Positions 52,304 to 61,659 of a DNA stretch of 64,000 bases are shown piece by piece; within the stretch, counting starts at the first letter, position 1; every line of letters starts with the position of its first letter. The translations under genes and the position numbers were made by a program. The notes beneath the pieces were generated by a model. That model ran no database searches. It was given only the letters and a program-made list of their open reading frames with translations, and was not told where the DNA came from. The stretch lies in NCBI GenBank assembly GCA_030429545.1, contig JAUIFF010000001.1:1337599-1401598 (forward strand), written 5' to 3'. Source of the DNA: Polyangia bacterium (lineage in GTDB: Bacteria > Myxococcota_A > Polyangia > Nannocystales > Nannocystaceae).

Positions 52304-52339
52304 AAAAAAATGGGACGTGAGGGAAATAATAATCCCATT
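52304..52339 (-). promoter_or_regulatory. Possible transcription attenuator upstream of cysD
   Basis: On the minus strand AATGGGA (52339-52333) pairs with TCCCATT (52315-52309), and the stem runs into seven T residues (complement of 52304-52310). There is no upstream gene on this strand for it to terminate, because plsX is divergent. A hairpin plus U-tract inside the cysD leader suggests regulated early termination. No known riboswitch consensus was recognised. Confidence 0.45.
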
Positions 52340-52425
52340 ATGAACTGTAATTAATTCGGCGCGGATACGGCGGGTCGTAGCTGCGGCACCAGCGACCGGT
52401 TGTCGGCCGATGACGAGCGAGCGCC

Positions 52426-53523
52426 GTGGATATATTCGGACGGGCGATTGTCGGCTACCCTGCGGCCCGTACCGTGACCACGATCGTCGTCGATACCTGT
52501 GCCGGCCAGGCGGGCCAAGCGCTCGAAGCCGCTGCGATCGCCAGCCTCGAACTCGATGTGCAGGTCGTGGTTGTCGGCGACGAGTCCGACATCACCGATC
52601 AGCTCAACAAAATTGCTCACGACGCGGAGCGGCTGTCGGTCCTGCATGCGCCACATGTACTGCCTGATGGGGTCTCAGCGCAAACAGTTGACGAGGTTGC
52701 ACCCCGGTCGAGCCTCGCGGTTGGGCTCGCCTACACCGCCACTCAACCGGATGCCGTGTTTATCTCGGCTGGGCGCCCCTCGATTCTGATCCACTACGCG
52801 ACGCAATCACTCCAGCGTATCCCGTCGGTCGGTCGGCTCGCGTTGGCAGCGGTCTACCCCACCCTGCACCACCGCGGTCCCAACGACGACCCGTTTGCCC
52901 TGTTGCTCGATGTTGGCGCGACGGCGCAGTGCACCGGCGACCATCTGGTGACGTTTGCCGCCATGGGTGCTGCATATGCATCTAAAATTTCCGGGGTCGT
53001 GCGCCCGCGTGTGGCTTTGTTGAGCAACGGCCGCTCAGTTAGTGCAGCTCCGCTGTCGGTCCAAGATGCCGACTTGAGGTTGCAACGCCACGAGCTAGCG
53101 TTCGACTACATCGGCACGATTCGCGGCGATCAAATCACCGTGGGCGAGGCCGATGTGATCGTTACCAACGGTTTTACCGGCGATGTTGTTGTACGTACAC
53201 TTGAAGGAGTGGCTGCGACCGCCGAGGCCCTGCTCGTGAAGGCCCAAGACCGGTTTCAGTGGCGGCTCGGTATGTCGATTTTGGGTGGTGGTATCGACCG
53301 CCTACGCGAATTTACCAACTGGGAAAACTACGGCGGCGCGCCACTTTTGGGTGTGCAACACCCGGTGATTGTCACGCAGTCAAACTCGGGACTGCGGGCG
53401 TTTTTGAATGCCATCCGGCTCGGCGCTAAAATTGTCCGGCTCGAGGTCATCGGTTCGATCGGTGCGGGGGTTGAGGCCCTGCGAAACCTCGAGCGCGCGT
53501 TTCATCAGGACCAGAGCACGTGA
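52426..53523 (+). CDS. plsX: Phosphate acyltransferase PlsX
   Basis: The 365-aa enzyme starts at GTG and catalyses acyl-ACP plus phosphate to acyl-phosphate, the first step of glycerolipid synthesis with PlsY. Family signatures include ALEAAAIASLELDVQVVVVG, SAGRPSILIHYATQSLQRIP (variant of the SAGNTGA block), DVGATAQCTGDHLVTFAAMG and VTNGFTGDVVVRTLEG. The variable replacement of SAGNTGALM by SAGRPSILI is unusual. It overlaps the next gene by 4 nt. Usual partners rpmF and fabH are absent. Confidence 0.85.
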   Translation: MDIFGRAIVGYPAARTVTTIVVDTCAGQAGQALEAAAIASLELDVQVVVVGDESDITDQLNKIAHDAERLSVLHAPHVLPDGVSAQTVDEVAPRSSLAVGLAYTATQPDAVFISAGRPSILIHYATQSLQRIPSVGRLALAAVYPTLHHRGPNDDPFALLLDVGATAQCTGDHLVTFAAMGAAYASKISGVVRPRVALLSNGRSVSAAPLSVQDADLRLQRHELAFDYIGTIRGDQITVGEADVIVTNGFTGDVVVRTLEGVAATAEALLVKAQDRFQWRLGMSILGGGIDRLREFTNWENYGGAPLLGVQHPVIVTQSNSGLRAFLNAIRLGAKIVRLEVIGSIGAGVEALRNLERAFHQDQST

Positions 53524-54719
53524 TGTCCGACGACAACCACGACCAAGCCCAGGCTGACGCTGCCGATGTATCTGCACGCGAAACCGAGCCCGGCACGGCC
53601 AATGTATCTACAAGTGAATCCGCGGCAAAAGCCGAGCTAGAGGTCACCGAGCCGTCGGATGTTGCCCCCCAACCTGAGCCTCCGGACCGGGTGCTCCACC
53701 TGCGCTGGGACCTCGACAAAACCTACCTTCGAACCGAGTTCGACACCCTCAAGGACCTCTACAAAACCTTTCGCCAACGGGCCGAGGACAAGGTTTCGAT
53801 CGCCGGGGCACGCACCCTGCTTCGCGCCCTTGTCGAGCCCCGCGACGATGTCCTGCGCCGGGTGACATTTATCAGCGGGTCGCCCAACCAGATGCGCAAG
53901 GTGCTGACCCGCAAGCTCGCACTCGACGGCATCGAGCCCGATGTTTTTATTCTCAAGCCCAACCTCTCCAACCTACTTCGGGGTAGGTTTCGCGCACTTC
54001 GGGGACAGGTTGGCTACAAACTCAAGGCGCTGCTGCACAGCCATATGGCGGCGCGCCAGGTCGACGAGTACCTGTTTGGCGACGACGCTGAGCAGGACGC
54101 GTTTATCTACAGTCTCTACGGGGATATGATCGCCGGGCGGGTCGACGGTACGGCCCTCGCTGCGATCCTCAATACCGCCCGGGTGTATCGCCGTGATGTC
54201 GACGAAATCATGGCGCTGCACAGCAAGCTGTATGACTCAGGCGACGACGTGCGGCGGATCTTGATCCACCTCGAAGCACGCTCACCCCTCGACCGGTTTA
54301 TCCCCTACGGCGGGCGAGTTGTTCCCATCTACAACTATTTTCAGGCAGCGTTGGTACTGGCCGAAGCTGGACTTATCGACATGTTGGCAACGCGCCAGGT
54401 CATCGATGCGATGGGGGCCGCAGGGTATACGCCCGCGCGCTTGGCCAGCAGTGTGCAAGACCTGTTGCGTCGGGGCGTCCTGCGCCAGCAAACTGTGAAG
54501 ACCCTCGAGCACGAACTCTCGGGTGTCGACTCGGTCTCGGGCCGACCACCGTCACTGTTCATCCGTAAATTCGAGGATGTGATTTCGGGGATGGAGACGC
54601 TCGCCCGCCCGCCGCCGCCCGACAACCACGAGATCAACTACATCGGTCTGTTTCACGCGGCGCGATTTCGCCGAAAGCGGCATCGCCTCCTCGGTACAGG
54701 GATTCGAATTCTCGACTGA
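53520..54719 (+). CDS. HAD-superfamily phosphatase, phosphatidate phosphatase App1-like
   Basis: The frame gives 399 aa from a GTG, or 398 aa from the adjacent ATG at 53523; the start overlaps the plsX stop. The first 55 residues are acidic, Ala/Ser-rich and likely disordered. At about residue 61 LHLRWDLDKTYLRTEF supplies the D-x-D-x-T nucleophile motif, and VTFISGSPNQMRKVLTRKL fits HAD motif II. The pattern resembles the APP1/LNS2 catalytic domain, in which fungal App1 is a phosphatidate phosphatase. With PlsX in the same operon a glycerolipid role is plausible, not proven. Confidence 0.75.
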   Translation: MMSDDNHDQAQADAADVSARETEPGTANVSTSESAAKAELEVTEPSDVAPQPEPPDRVLHLRWDLDKTYLRTEFDTLKDLYKTFRQRAEDKVSIAGARTLLRALVEPRDDVLRRVTFISGSPNQMRKVLTRKLALDGIEPDVFILKPNLSNLLRGRFRALRGQVGYKLKALLHSHMAARQVDEYLFGDDAEQDAFIYSLYGDMIAGRVDGTALAAILNTARVYRRDVDEIMALHSKLYDSGDDVRRILIHLEARSPLDRFIPYGGRVVPIYNYFQAALVLAEAGLIDMLATRQVIDAMGAAGYTPARLASSVQDLLRRGVLRQQTVKTLEHELSGVDSVSGRPPSLFIRKFEDVISGMETLARPPPPDNHEINYIGLFHAARFRRKRHRLLGTGIRILD

Positions 54720-54825
54720 TTGGCGCCGCGGAGCTCACATTTGCCGGCACAGCGCGCCACGTTTGCAGGAGGGCCTAACCACAGCAAACGACGGAGTCGA
54801 TGGGCAGCGGCCCAAGCCATTGGCT

Positions 54826-57800
54826 ATGCTCGGGTCGCCTGTGAGTCTGTTGAGCCATAAGCCTGATGATCGAGCGCGGTTTCATCTACGCCGCCGGCTC
54901 GGGGCCGGGAGTATGGGCGTTGTCTACGAGGCCTACGACCGCGAGCGCGACGAGGTTGTGGCACTCAAGCGCTTGATCCATGCGCAGGCCGATGACCTCT
55001 ACCACTTCAAACGCGAGTTTCGTGCATTAGCAGATATTGTGCATCCCAACCTCGTGACCCTACACGAGTTGTTTTTTGACGATGGGCGCTGCTTTTTTAC
55101 CATGGAGCTTGTCGATGGCGTGCGGTTTTTGGAGCACGTCCGACCCCATGCTCCGGGACAAAATGCACATACAATTGGAACGCGGGCCGGCGACACCCTA
55201 CCCGATGAGCCGCCTACTGCCCAGCGCCCCAAACCAGCTCCCGAGGTGCCGACCGACCACCAACCAGAGTCGAGCGAGGAGACAATCGAGGGGGTCGCGC
55301 ACAAACTCAGTGCCTACGAGGCCCGCCCCGTGCCCGCGACTCCGACCCTCGAAAAGTTGTCGATACAACGACTCCGTGAAGCCCTTGCCGGGCTCGCCAG
55401 CGGGGTGTTTGCCCTGCACGGTGCCGGCAAGATTCACCGCGACCTCAAGCCCTCAAACATCCTCGTTGAGCAAACCGGCAGGGTTGTGATTCTCGACTTT
55501 GGCCTGGCTGCAGATATCCCACGCGGTGGCATTAGCGAATCTAAACCCGAACAATTCCTCACCGGAACGGCCGCCTATATGGCCCCCGAACAGGCGGCGC
55601 TACGCGAAATTACGCCGGCGAGCGACTGGTACGCGTTTGGTGTGATTCTCTACGAGGCACTGGCCGGGGAGCGGCCGTTTGTCGGCTCGGTGACCGACAT
55701 CATCGGCGATAAACAACACAAGCCCGCACCGCGGGTCCACGACCTCGTCCCCGACTTGCCACAGGACCTCTGTGACCTGGCGATGGCCCTGCTAGCGACC
55801 GATCCGGAGCAGCGACCAACCGGCGAGCAGGTCCTTGCCCATTTTGGCCTGCGACCCCAGGCGCAGGTCGAGCCCGTGATGGCGCGACACCACGCGATCA
55901 CAGCCGGCGCGCCGGCAGCTGTTGCCGTGCCAATTGGTCGCGAGGAGGCATTTGAGCAGCTACGTGAGGGACTCAGGGTCACCCAGTCGGGGCAACCAAT
56001 GCTCATGTGTGTACATGGATATTCGGGGGTCGGCAAGAGCACGCTCATCCAGCACTTTTTTGCCACCCTCCAACACCAACGCAGCACCACCTTGGTTGTG
56101 CGTGGCCGCTGCCATGTGCGTGAATCGGTTCCTTACAAAGCGTTCGACGAAATTATCGACCAACTCGGGCAATTTCTTGTCTCGCTCCCAGACACCGAAG
56201 CCCGCGCCTACATCCCCCGCGACCTGTGGGCCCTGGCCCGGCTGTTTCCCGTGTTGCAAACGGTGGTCGAGCACCTCGGTTTGATGTCGTTTGGTCGGTC
56301 GTCGCAAAGTCGTGTCGCGGCAACTCTGGACGACGTCGAACTACGACGTCGCGCGGTCCGGGCCCTGCGGGACCTACTTGCACGGCTGGCCGATAGGTTT
56401 TTGGTGATCCTCCATATCGACGATCTTCAATGGTCCGATGCCGACGGTTTTCGCCTACTTACCGACCTCCTCAGTGGTACCGGTGCTCCAGCGATCTTGA
56501 TGCTGGTGAGCTTTCGCAGCGAAGCTCTGAGCCACGGGCCAGTCCTGCGAGAGTTGCTCGAACACCCCCCTACCAGCCATCACGCGACGATTGCCCTCGA
56601 TCCGCTTTCAGATGTACATGCAAAAAAAATGGCGATTGAGTTATTGGCCGCGGGCAGCTCGACAACAGATCGCGATGCCAACCTGCGGCATGTCGATGCC
56701 ATTGTTGCCGAGGCCCGCGGAAGCCCGTTTTTGATCGAGCAGCTCGTCGACTACGTGCGGATCGAAGAGGACCCCACGATTTCACTCGGCCTAGGCGAGA
56801 TGCTCGAAGCCCGGTTGCAACGTCACAGTGACCAGGCCCGGGCGCTGCTCGATGTGCTTGCGGTTGCGGCCCGGCCCACCCACATCGCGGTGGCCTGCCA
56901 GGCTGCCGGGCTCAAACTCGAGACCTCGGAACTACGGGCGATGATCCGGCGGCTGCAAGCGGCAGGGTTTGTTCGCTGGGGTGGCGGGGCACAGGAGATC
57001 GAGCTCTACCACGATCGTTTGCAAGAAGCTCTGCAGGCCAAACTGTTGGCGGATAACCCCGACGGCGTGCGGGCCAATCACCGCCGACTTGCCCGGGCAC
57101 TGTCGCGCTCGGGTTCGGATGACCTCGAACGTTTGTATATTCACTATTTGGGAGCCGGCGACGGATCCAAAGCTGCGAATTATGCCGCCCGTGCAGCCGC
57201 CCGCGCCTCGGCAGCCCTCGCCTTCGACCAGGCAGCAACGTTTTATATGCAAGCGATTGCCCTGGCTCCTGTCAAAGATTCGGAGGTTCTCGACCACCGG
57301 GCCCTGCAGGTTGGTTTGGGCGATGCGCTCGCCAACGCTGGCCGCTGTCGCGAAGCAGCCGAGGCCTACCTCAAGGCGGCGCAACTCGTGCGTCCACAGC
57401 AAGCCTTGCGGCTGCGTCGGACCGCGGCCGAACAACTATTGAGCTCTGGCCATATCGACGACGGTCTCGATGTCCTCGCCGATGTCCTGCGGGAGGTCGG
57501 GCTCAAACTCGCGGCCTCCCCACGGCGTGCCCTGATTTCGCTGATTGCCCTGCAGTTGCGGCTACGACTACGCGGTGTCGACTTTGTCGAGGCCGACGAG
57601 TCGGATTTGCCGACCGACGAACTGTTTCGCATCGACGTGTGTTGGGCTGTTGCCTCGGGCCTTGGGATGGTCGATAGCGTGCGCGCAGCCGTGTTTCAAG
57701 CCCGTGGCACCTTGCTTGCCCTCGAGGCAGGTGAACCCAAACGCGTGGCCACAGCCCTGAGTATGCAGGCCGCGTTCGCGGCCAGTGACGGCTCGGCTGC

Positions 57801-58770
57801 CCACGAACGGGCGCTTCGCCAGGCCCAGCAAGCCCTGGCAATAGCCCACGCCCAGGGCCACCCGCGGGCGATTGCCCTGGCAACCATGGCCCAGGGAGTT
57901 TGCACATACATGATTGGTGATTGGCAACGGGCAGCGGGCCAATGTGAGGCCGCCGAAATCATGCATATGCAATGTACCGGGGCCGTTTGGGAGCGCATCA
58001 CCTCACGGCGATTTCACCTCAGTTCACGCCTGTACATGGGTGAATACAATCGTTTGACCGCGGTGTTGCCGGGGCTTGTGGCCGATGCGACCGAGCGCGG
58101 CAACCTCTATGCCGCCACAGATCTGCGGCTTCGTCTCAACCTTTTGTGGCTTGTGGCCGACGACCCCGTTCGCGCCCGCGCCGAAGTCGACCTGGCAATG
58201 GAGCAATGGACCACGGGCGGTTGGCATTTGCAGCACCTCAATGCTCTACTCGCCCGCGCAGCCGCAGATCTTTACCAGAGCCGACCGGTCGAAGCATTTT
58301 GCCGCCTCGACGACGCCTGGGGTTCGATCAACCGTTCGGTACTGTTGCGGATCGAGGTTTTGCGCGTGAACAGCCACGAGCTGCGGGCTCGAGCCGCGGT
58401 CGCGGCATTGTGGCGAGATAGCCTGCCGTCACGGTTGCGGCGCCGAATCGAACGGGTGCTGCACCAAGACCTCGCGGTCCTTTCGCGGATCGAGCTCCCC
58501 TGGGTTCGGCCCCAGGTCGCCGCGATTCGGGCCTGTTTGGCGGCCCAAGTCGACGACCGGCAAACCGCAGTGCAACACCTTCGACTCGCAAGCGAGGGAT
58601 TTGCCCAGGCCAACATGCACGGATGGGCAGACTGTGCAAAACACCAGCTTGTCCACTTGGCTCCATCGACGACAGCTGATGGTCCGCCACCCGAACTGCT
58701 GGCGGCCAAAGGCGTCCGCGATTCGCAGCGATTTGCCAACCTGTTCGTGCCAATTCGCCAAACCAGCTGA
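54826..58770 (+). CDS. Ser/Thr protein kinase fused to AAA ATPase and TPR region
   Basis: The preferred start is ATG 54826 (1314 aa); the open frame begins 63 nt earlier with a TTG. Residues 25-48 carry the LGAGSMGVVYEA loop and Lys48, 204-211 HRDLKPSN and 224-226 DFG, so the kinase looks active. About 70 residues of Pro/Glu-rich insert (107-177) split the C-lobe start. Walker A GYSGVGKST is near residue 400 and Walker B LHIDDLQWSD near 530. The last 650 residues are Ala/Leu-rich TPR-like repeats (RALLDVLAVAARPTHIAVAC onwards). This layout resembles myxobacterial kinases with a STAND-type ATPase; the input and targets are unknown. Confidence 0.9.
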   Translation: MLGSPVSLLSHKPDDRARFHLRRRLGAGSMGVVYEAYDRERDEVVALKRLIHAQADDLYHFKREFRALADIVHPNLVTLHELFFDDGRCFFTMELVDGVRFLEHVRPHAPGQNAHTIGTRAGDTLPDEPPTAQRPKPAPEVPTDHQPESSEETIEGVAHKLSAYEARPVPATPTLEKLSIQRLREALAGLASGVFALHGAGKIHRDLKPSNILVEQTGRVVILDFGLAADIPRGGISESKPEQFLTGTAAYMAPEQAALREITPASDWYAFGVILYEALAGERPFVGSVTDIIGDKQHKPAPRVHDLVPDLPQDLCDLAMALLATDPEQRPTGEQVLAHFGLRPQAQVEPVMARHHAITAGAPAAVAVPIGREEAFEQLREGLRVTQSGQPMLMCVHGYSGVGKSTLIQHFFATLQHQRSTTLVVRGRCHVRESVPYKAFDEIIDQLGQFLVSLPDTEARAYIPRDLWALARLFPVLQTVVEHLGLMSFGRSSQSRVAATLDDVELRRRAVRALRDLLARLADRFLVILHIDDLQWSDADGFRLLTDLLSGTGAPAILMLVSFRSEALSHGPVLRELLEHPPTSHHATIALDPLSDVHAKKMAIELLAAGSSTTDRDANLRHVDAIVAEARGSPFLIEQLVDYVRIEEDPTISLGLGEMLEARLQRHSDQARALLDVLAVAARPTHIAVACQAAGLKLETSELRAMIRRLQAAGFVRWGGGAQEIELYHDRLQEALQAKLLADNPDGVRANHRRLARALSRSGSDDLERLYIHYLGAGDGSKAANYAARAAARASAALAFDQAATFYMQAIALAPVKDSEVLDHRALQVGLGDALANAGRCREAAEAYLKAAQLVRPQQALRLRRTAAEQLLSSGHIDDGLDVLADVLREVGLKLAASPRRALISLIALQLRLRLRGVDFVEADESDLPTDELFRIDVCWAVASGLGMVDSVRAAVFQARGTLLALEAGEPKRVATALSMQAAFAASDGSAAHERALRQAQQALAIAHAQGHPRAIALATMAQGVCTYMIGDWQRAAGQCEAAEIMHMQCTGAVWERITSRRFHLSSRLYMGEYNRLTAVLPGLVADATERGNLYAATDLRLRLNLLWLVADDPVRARAEVDLAMEQWTTGGWHLQHLNALLARAAADLYQSRPVEAFCRLDDAWGSINRSVLLRIEVLRVNSHELRARAAVAALWRDSLPSRLRRRIERVLHQDLAVLSRIELPWVRPQVAAIRACLAAQVDDRQTAVQHLRLASEGFAQANMHGWADCAKHQLVHLAPSTTADGPPPELLAAKGVRDSQRFANLFVPIRQTS

Positions 58771-58931
58771 GATGTCGCCAATGGTTTGCAGATGCAAAAA
58801 TCCGACGTGCGCTTTCATCGCTGTGAGCCACAACTGGAGGGCGTTCGCAAGTCAAGTCATTTCCGCCCGCTCGGCCGGCAAAATTGCCGTAGGTTTGACA
58901 GCAAGGTGCGAAACGTTGGACGCTTCTCACC

Positions 58932-61250
58932 ATGCTTCGTATTTCGTTGGGCTTTGTTCTCGCTAGCCTCGGGATCTCCGGGACCGCCCTAGCGGCTGCT
59001 GCCCAACCAAGCTTGCCGCCGGAAGATCCCAACGCTGGGGCGCTGGCCGAAGAAGAAGAAGCAGGTGCGCCCGCCCCCGGAGAGACGCCTGATCCGGGAG
59101 CCCCACCAGCACTCGGCGAAGACCCGTCGGGGGCACTCGAAGATCCCGCTGACGAGGGTGCTCCCGCAGATGCCGAGGCCACCGAAGCCACCGACCTTGG
59201 TGAGACTGCCCCCGAGGACAGCAGCGAAACCGAGGATCTTGCAGATACACCTGAAGGTCCCGAGGCATCTGCCTCACTCGATGTCGATGCCAGTTTAGGT
59301 GCGGATACAGAGACCGAGCCAGAGCCTGTCCTAGACGACAGCCCAGATATGGTTCGTGGGCGGCGAGAACCCGCGGTCAACAGTTTGCGCGGCGGCCTTG
59401 GCCTCTACCACACGACCCTCGCGGATGTCGGTGGCCGACACTCTGTCCGCTTTCGGTTGCACACCGACTTTTTTAGCAAAAGCGGGTTTATCTACGACAG
59501 TAGCGAGTTTGGCCCCGACAAAAACACAAGGTTTCGCGGCGCCATCAACCTCGGTTACAGCCCGTTCAAATGGGGCGAAGTTTTCTTTACTGTCGAAAGT
59601 GCGGTCAATAAGAACGCCCGCGACCAACCCGACCGCCAGGACCCGGTGACCAACTTTGCCCTCGGCGACATGACCCTCGGCCTCAAGGGTGCCCACCGAT
59701 TTTACAAGGGTGGCGCCATCGGGCTCGGCGGCCAAATGGCCCTCGGGTTGCTGGCCGGTGCCGATCGGCTGGCCGCCAGTGGTGTGAACTTTAATATCGA
59801 TGCGCTGTTTACCCTCGATATTCGCCATCTCACCGCCAGCAAGTTTCCGTTTCGGTTTACGACCAACATTGGTTGGATGCTCGACAACTCGACCAAGCTG
59901 CAAGACTGGGCCCAGCAGTTGGAGCCCACCAGCCGCGAGATTATGCGGTTTGGCCTGGGTGTGAACCACAGTCGGGTGCGCATGCGTTACGCCGTCGACT
60001 TTCCGTTTCGCCTCGGTAAGGAGCGGCAGTTTGGGCTCAATCCAATTGTTGAGCTCGGGTGGGATGTCTCGACCCAGGAAGAACTCGAAGTGTTTGGCCA
60101 ACCCGGTGCCCAGGCTTCGCCCCTACCCCGATCGAGTTTGTGGACCACAATCGGCCTGCGAGCCAATGTCGTATCGGGGCTGCACCTCGACGCCGCCATC
60201 GATATTGGCATGGTGTCACCAAACTTTGAGTTTGGCCCGCCGGTTGCCCCCTACCAGGTGATTTTGGGCCTGGGCTGGTCGATCGATCCCAAGCCGCCCG
60301 TACGCAAAATCAAGGTGCCGGCCCCGGCCGAATCCACCGCCCCAGCCGTGCTCGACGGTCGTCTCACTGGGCGGGTGACCGACGCCAACGGCAATCCGCT
60401 TGTAGGTGCAAAGGTTTCGTTCCCCGGCCTGGCCGCCAACCCCATCCTGACCGACGAGAATGGTTACTATACAAGTTTCCGGTTCCCCGAAGGTGAGGTC
60501 AGTGTTCGGGTTGAGTCGGCCGACGGCCAAGTTGCGGAGGAACTCGCCGAAGTCCGCGAGGGCGAGGATACAACGCTCGACATTACCGTTGCCGAGGCCT
60601 CGGCTGAGACTGCAGCAGCCGGAACAACCGGCATTATGAGCGGCACCTTTGTCGACGACGCTGGCAATCCGGTGAAGGTCTCGATGATGGTCGTGGGCCA
60701 AGGAGTGCAGGAGCCGTTCGATTCGTCCGAAGACGGTCAGATTGTCCTCGAACTCCCCACGGGGAGCTACGAAGGCACCATCACCGCAGCTGGCTTTAGC
60801 GAAAAGAAGATTACCTTTGAGGTTGCCGAGGGTGATCAGGGGGCGACGGTTCAGGAAACCCTGACCAAGTTAGCGCCGGTCGACACTCCCAACATCAAGG
60901 GCAACAAACGCCGGATCTCGGTCAAGAAGAAAATCCGCTACAAGGGCAACGCGGTGAGCGACAAGAGCCACGCAATTCTCGACGAACTCGCGGCGTTTTT
61001 GAATGGGCACCCCGAGTATGCCCAGGTTGAGATTGCGGTGTATTCCGACGATCGCGGCAACCCGAAAAAGAAAACCTCAGAGCGTGCGGATGCCGTGCGG
61101 ACCTACCTCGTGGACAAGGGGGTATCGCCCGATCGGGTCGAGGCCAAGGGATACGGCGACAAAAACCCCGTCGCCGTCAACATGACCGCCAGTGGTCGGG
61201 CCAAGAACAATCGCACGGTTCTCAAGGTCACCAAGTACACTGGCGAGTAG
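58932..61250 (+). CDS. Hybrid outer-membrane protein: acidic linker, barrel, carboxypeptidase-regulatory repeats, OmpA domain
   Basis: The 772-aa product has a signal peptide (MLRISLGFVLASLGISGTAL), a 110-residue Glu/Ala/Pro-rich acidic linker, and a beta-barrel region (about residues 155-455, including RFGLGVNHSRVRMRYAVDF). Two carboxypeptidase-regulatory-like modules follow (about 475-560, RLTGRVTDANGNPLVGAKVS; about 570-645). A C-terminal OmpA domain (about 660-772) has AILDELAAFLNGHPEYAQVE, SERADAVRTYLVDKGVSPDR and VEAKGYGDKNPV, the peptidoglycan-binding pattern. It should span the outer membrane and hold peptidoglycan. The 3' end is the source of the repeats downstream. Confidence 0.85.
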   Translation: MLRISLGFVLASLGISGTALAAAAQPSLPPEDPNAGALAEEEEAGAPAPGETPDPGAPPALGEDPSGALEDPADEGAPADAEATEATDLGETAPEDSSETEDLADTPEGPEASASLDVDASLGADTETEPEPVLDDSPDMVRGRREPAVNSLRGGLGLYHTTLADVGGRHSVRFRLHTDFFSKSGFIYDSSEFGPDKNTRFRGAINLGYSPFKWGEVFFTVESAVNKNARDQPDRQDPVTNFALGDMTLGLKGAHRFYKGGAIGLGGQMALGLLAGADRLAASGVNFNIDALFTLDIRHLTASKFPFRFTTNIGWMLDNSTKLQDWAQQLEPTSREIMRFGLGVNHSRVRMRYAVDFPFRLGKERQFGLNPIVELGWDVSTQEELEVFGQPGAQASPLPRSSLWTTIGLRANVVSGLHLDAAIDIGMVSPNFEFGPPVAPYQVILGLGWSIDPKPPVRKIKVPAPAESTAPAVLDGRLTGRVTDANGNPLVGAKVSFPGLAANPILTDENGYYTSFRFPEGEVSVRVESADGQVAEELAEVREGEDTTLDITVAEASAETAAAGTTGIMSGTFVDDAGNPVKVSMMVVGQGVQEPFDSSEDGQIVLELPTGSYEGTITAAGFSEKKITFEVAEGDQGATVQETLTKLAPVDTPNIKGNKRRISVKKKIRYKGNAVSDKSHAILDELAAFLNGHPEYAQVEIAVYSDDRGNPKKKTSERADAVRTYLVDKGVSPDRVEAKGYGDKNPVAVNMTASGRAKNNRTVLKVTKYTGE

Positions 61251-61294
61251 CTAAGGCTACACACTTGTATATGCATCCGGGTCGCTGCGTTACC

Positions 61295-61369
61295 TCGCCA
61301 TCGCGTGAACCGTCGTCAACCCGCACGGTTCTCCTGGCGAGTAGCGATCGCTACGTACTTGTATAGGCA
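61295..61369 (+). repeat. 75-bp direct repeat, copy A
   Basis: It begins TCGCCATCGCGTGAACCG and ends GTATAGGCA. It carries a GTAGCGATCGCTAC palindrome. It differs from copy B at about five positions. Confidence 0.85.
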
Positions 61370-61499
61370 GCAGGGTTGCTGTGAAAGGGACCCGACCCTT
61401 CGCCTCCCCTCCCGTGGTCGGACACCGCCATGTACAGCGAGGACGGCCAGTTCCTGTTTGAGCGCTCGCGTCCGCCGTTGCTCCTTTGCTTACGCAGGC

Positions 61500-61574
61500 T
61501 CGCCACCGCGTGAACCGTCGTCAACCCGCGCGGTTCTCCTGGCGAGTAGCGATCGCTACGTACTTGTACACGCA
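61500..61574 (+). repeat. 75-bp direct repeat, copy B
   Basis: It begins TCGCCACCGCGTGAACCG and ends GTACACGCA. The starts of the two copies are 205 bp apart. Confidence 0.85.
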
Positions 61575-61659
61575 ACTGGGGGCGTTGCCTCGCCACGATG
61601 CCTCGCCACGGCGTGGTCCGTCGTTGCCTCGCCACGCGTGGCCCGTCGTCAACCTTAGC

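Larger units (their letters stand above)
61251..61659. repeat. Repeat-rich intergenic region derived from the 3' end of the OmpA gene
   Basis: This 409-bp stretch has no gene. It holds two 75-bp direct repeats (61295-61369 and 61500-61574), about 70 of 75 bases identical. Each contains TCGTCAACCCGC, CGGTTCTCCTGGCGAGTAG, the perfect 14-bp palindrome GTAGCGATCGCTAC and a TACTTGTA-x3-GCA end. The OmpA gene terminus (61210-61275) shows the same order: CGCACGGTTCTC, CTGGCGAGTAG (including the stop codon) and ACTTGTATATGCA. Between 61581 and 61640 TGCCTCGCCACG recurs three times. The copies look like decayed duplications of the gene end. Confidence 0.75.

Noticed and set aside
58328-59380. 350-aa Ser/Ala-rich minus-strand frame
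   Set aside because: It spans the end of the kinase and the acidic linker of the OmpA hybrid; the Ser/Ala richness is the mirror of Glu/Pro/Ala codons.
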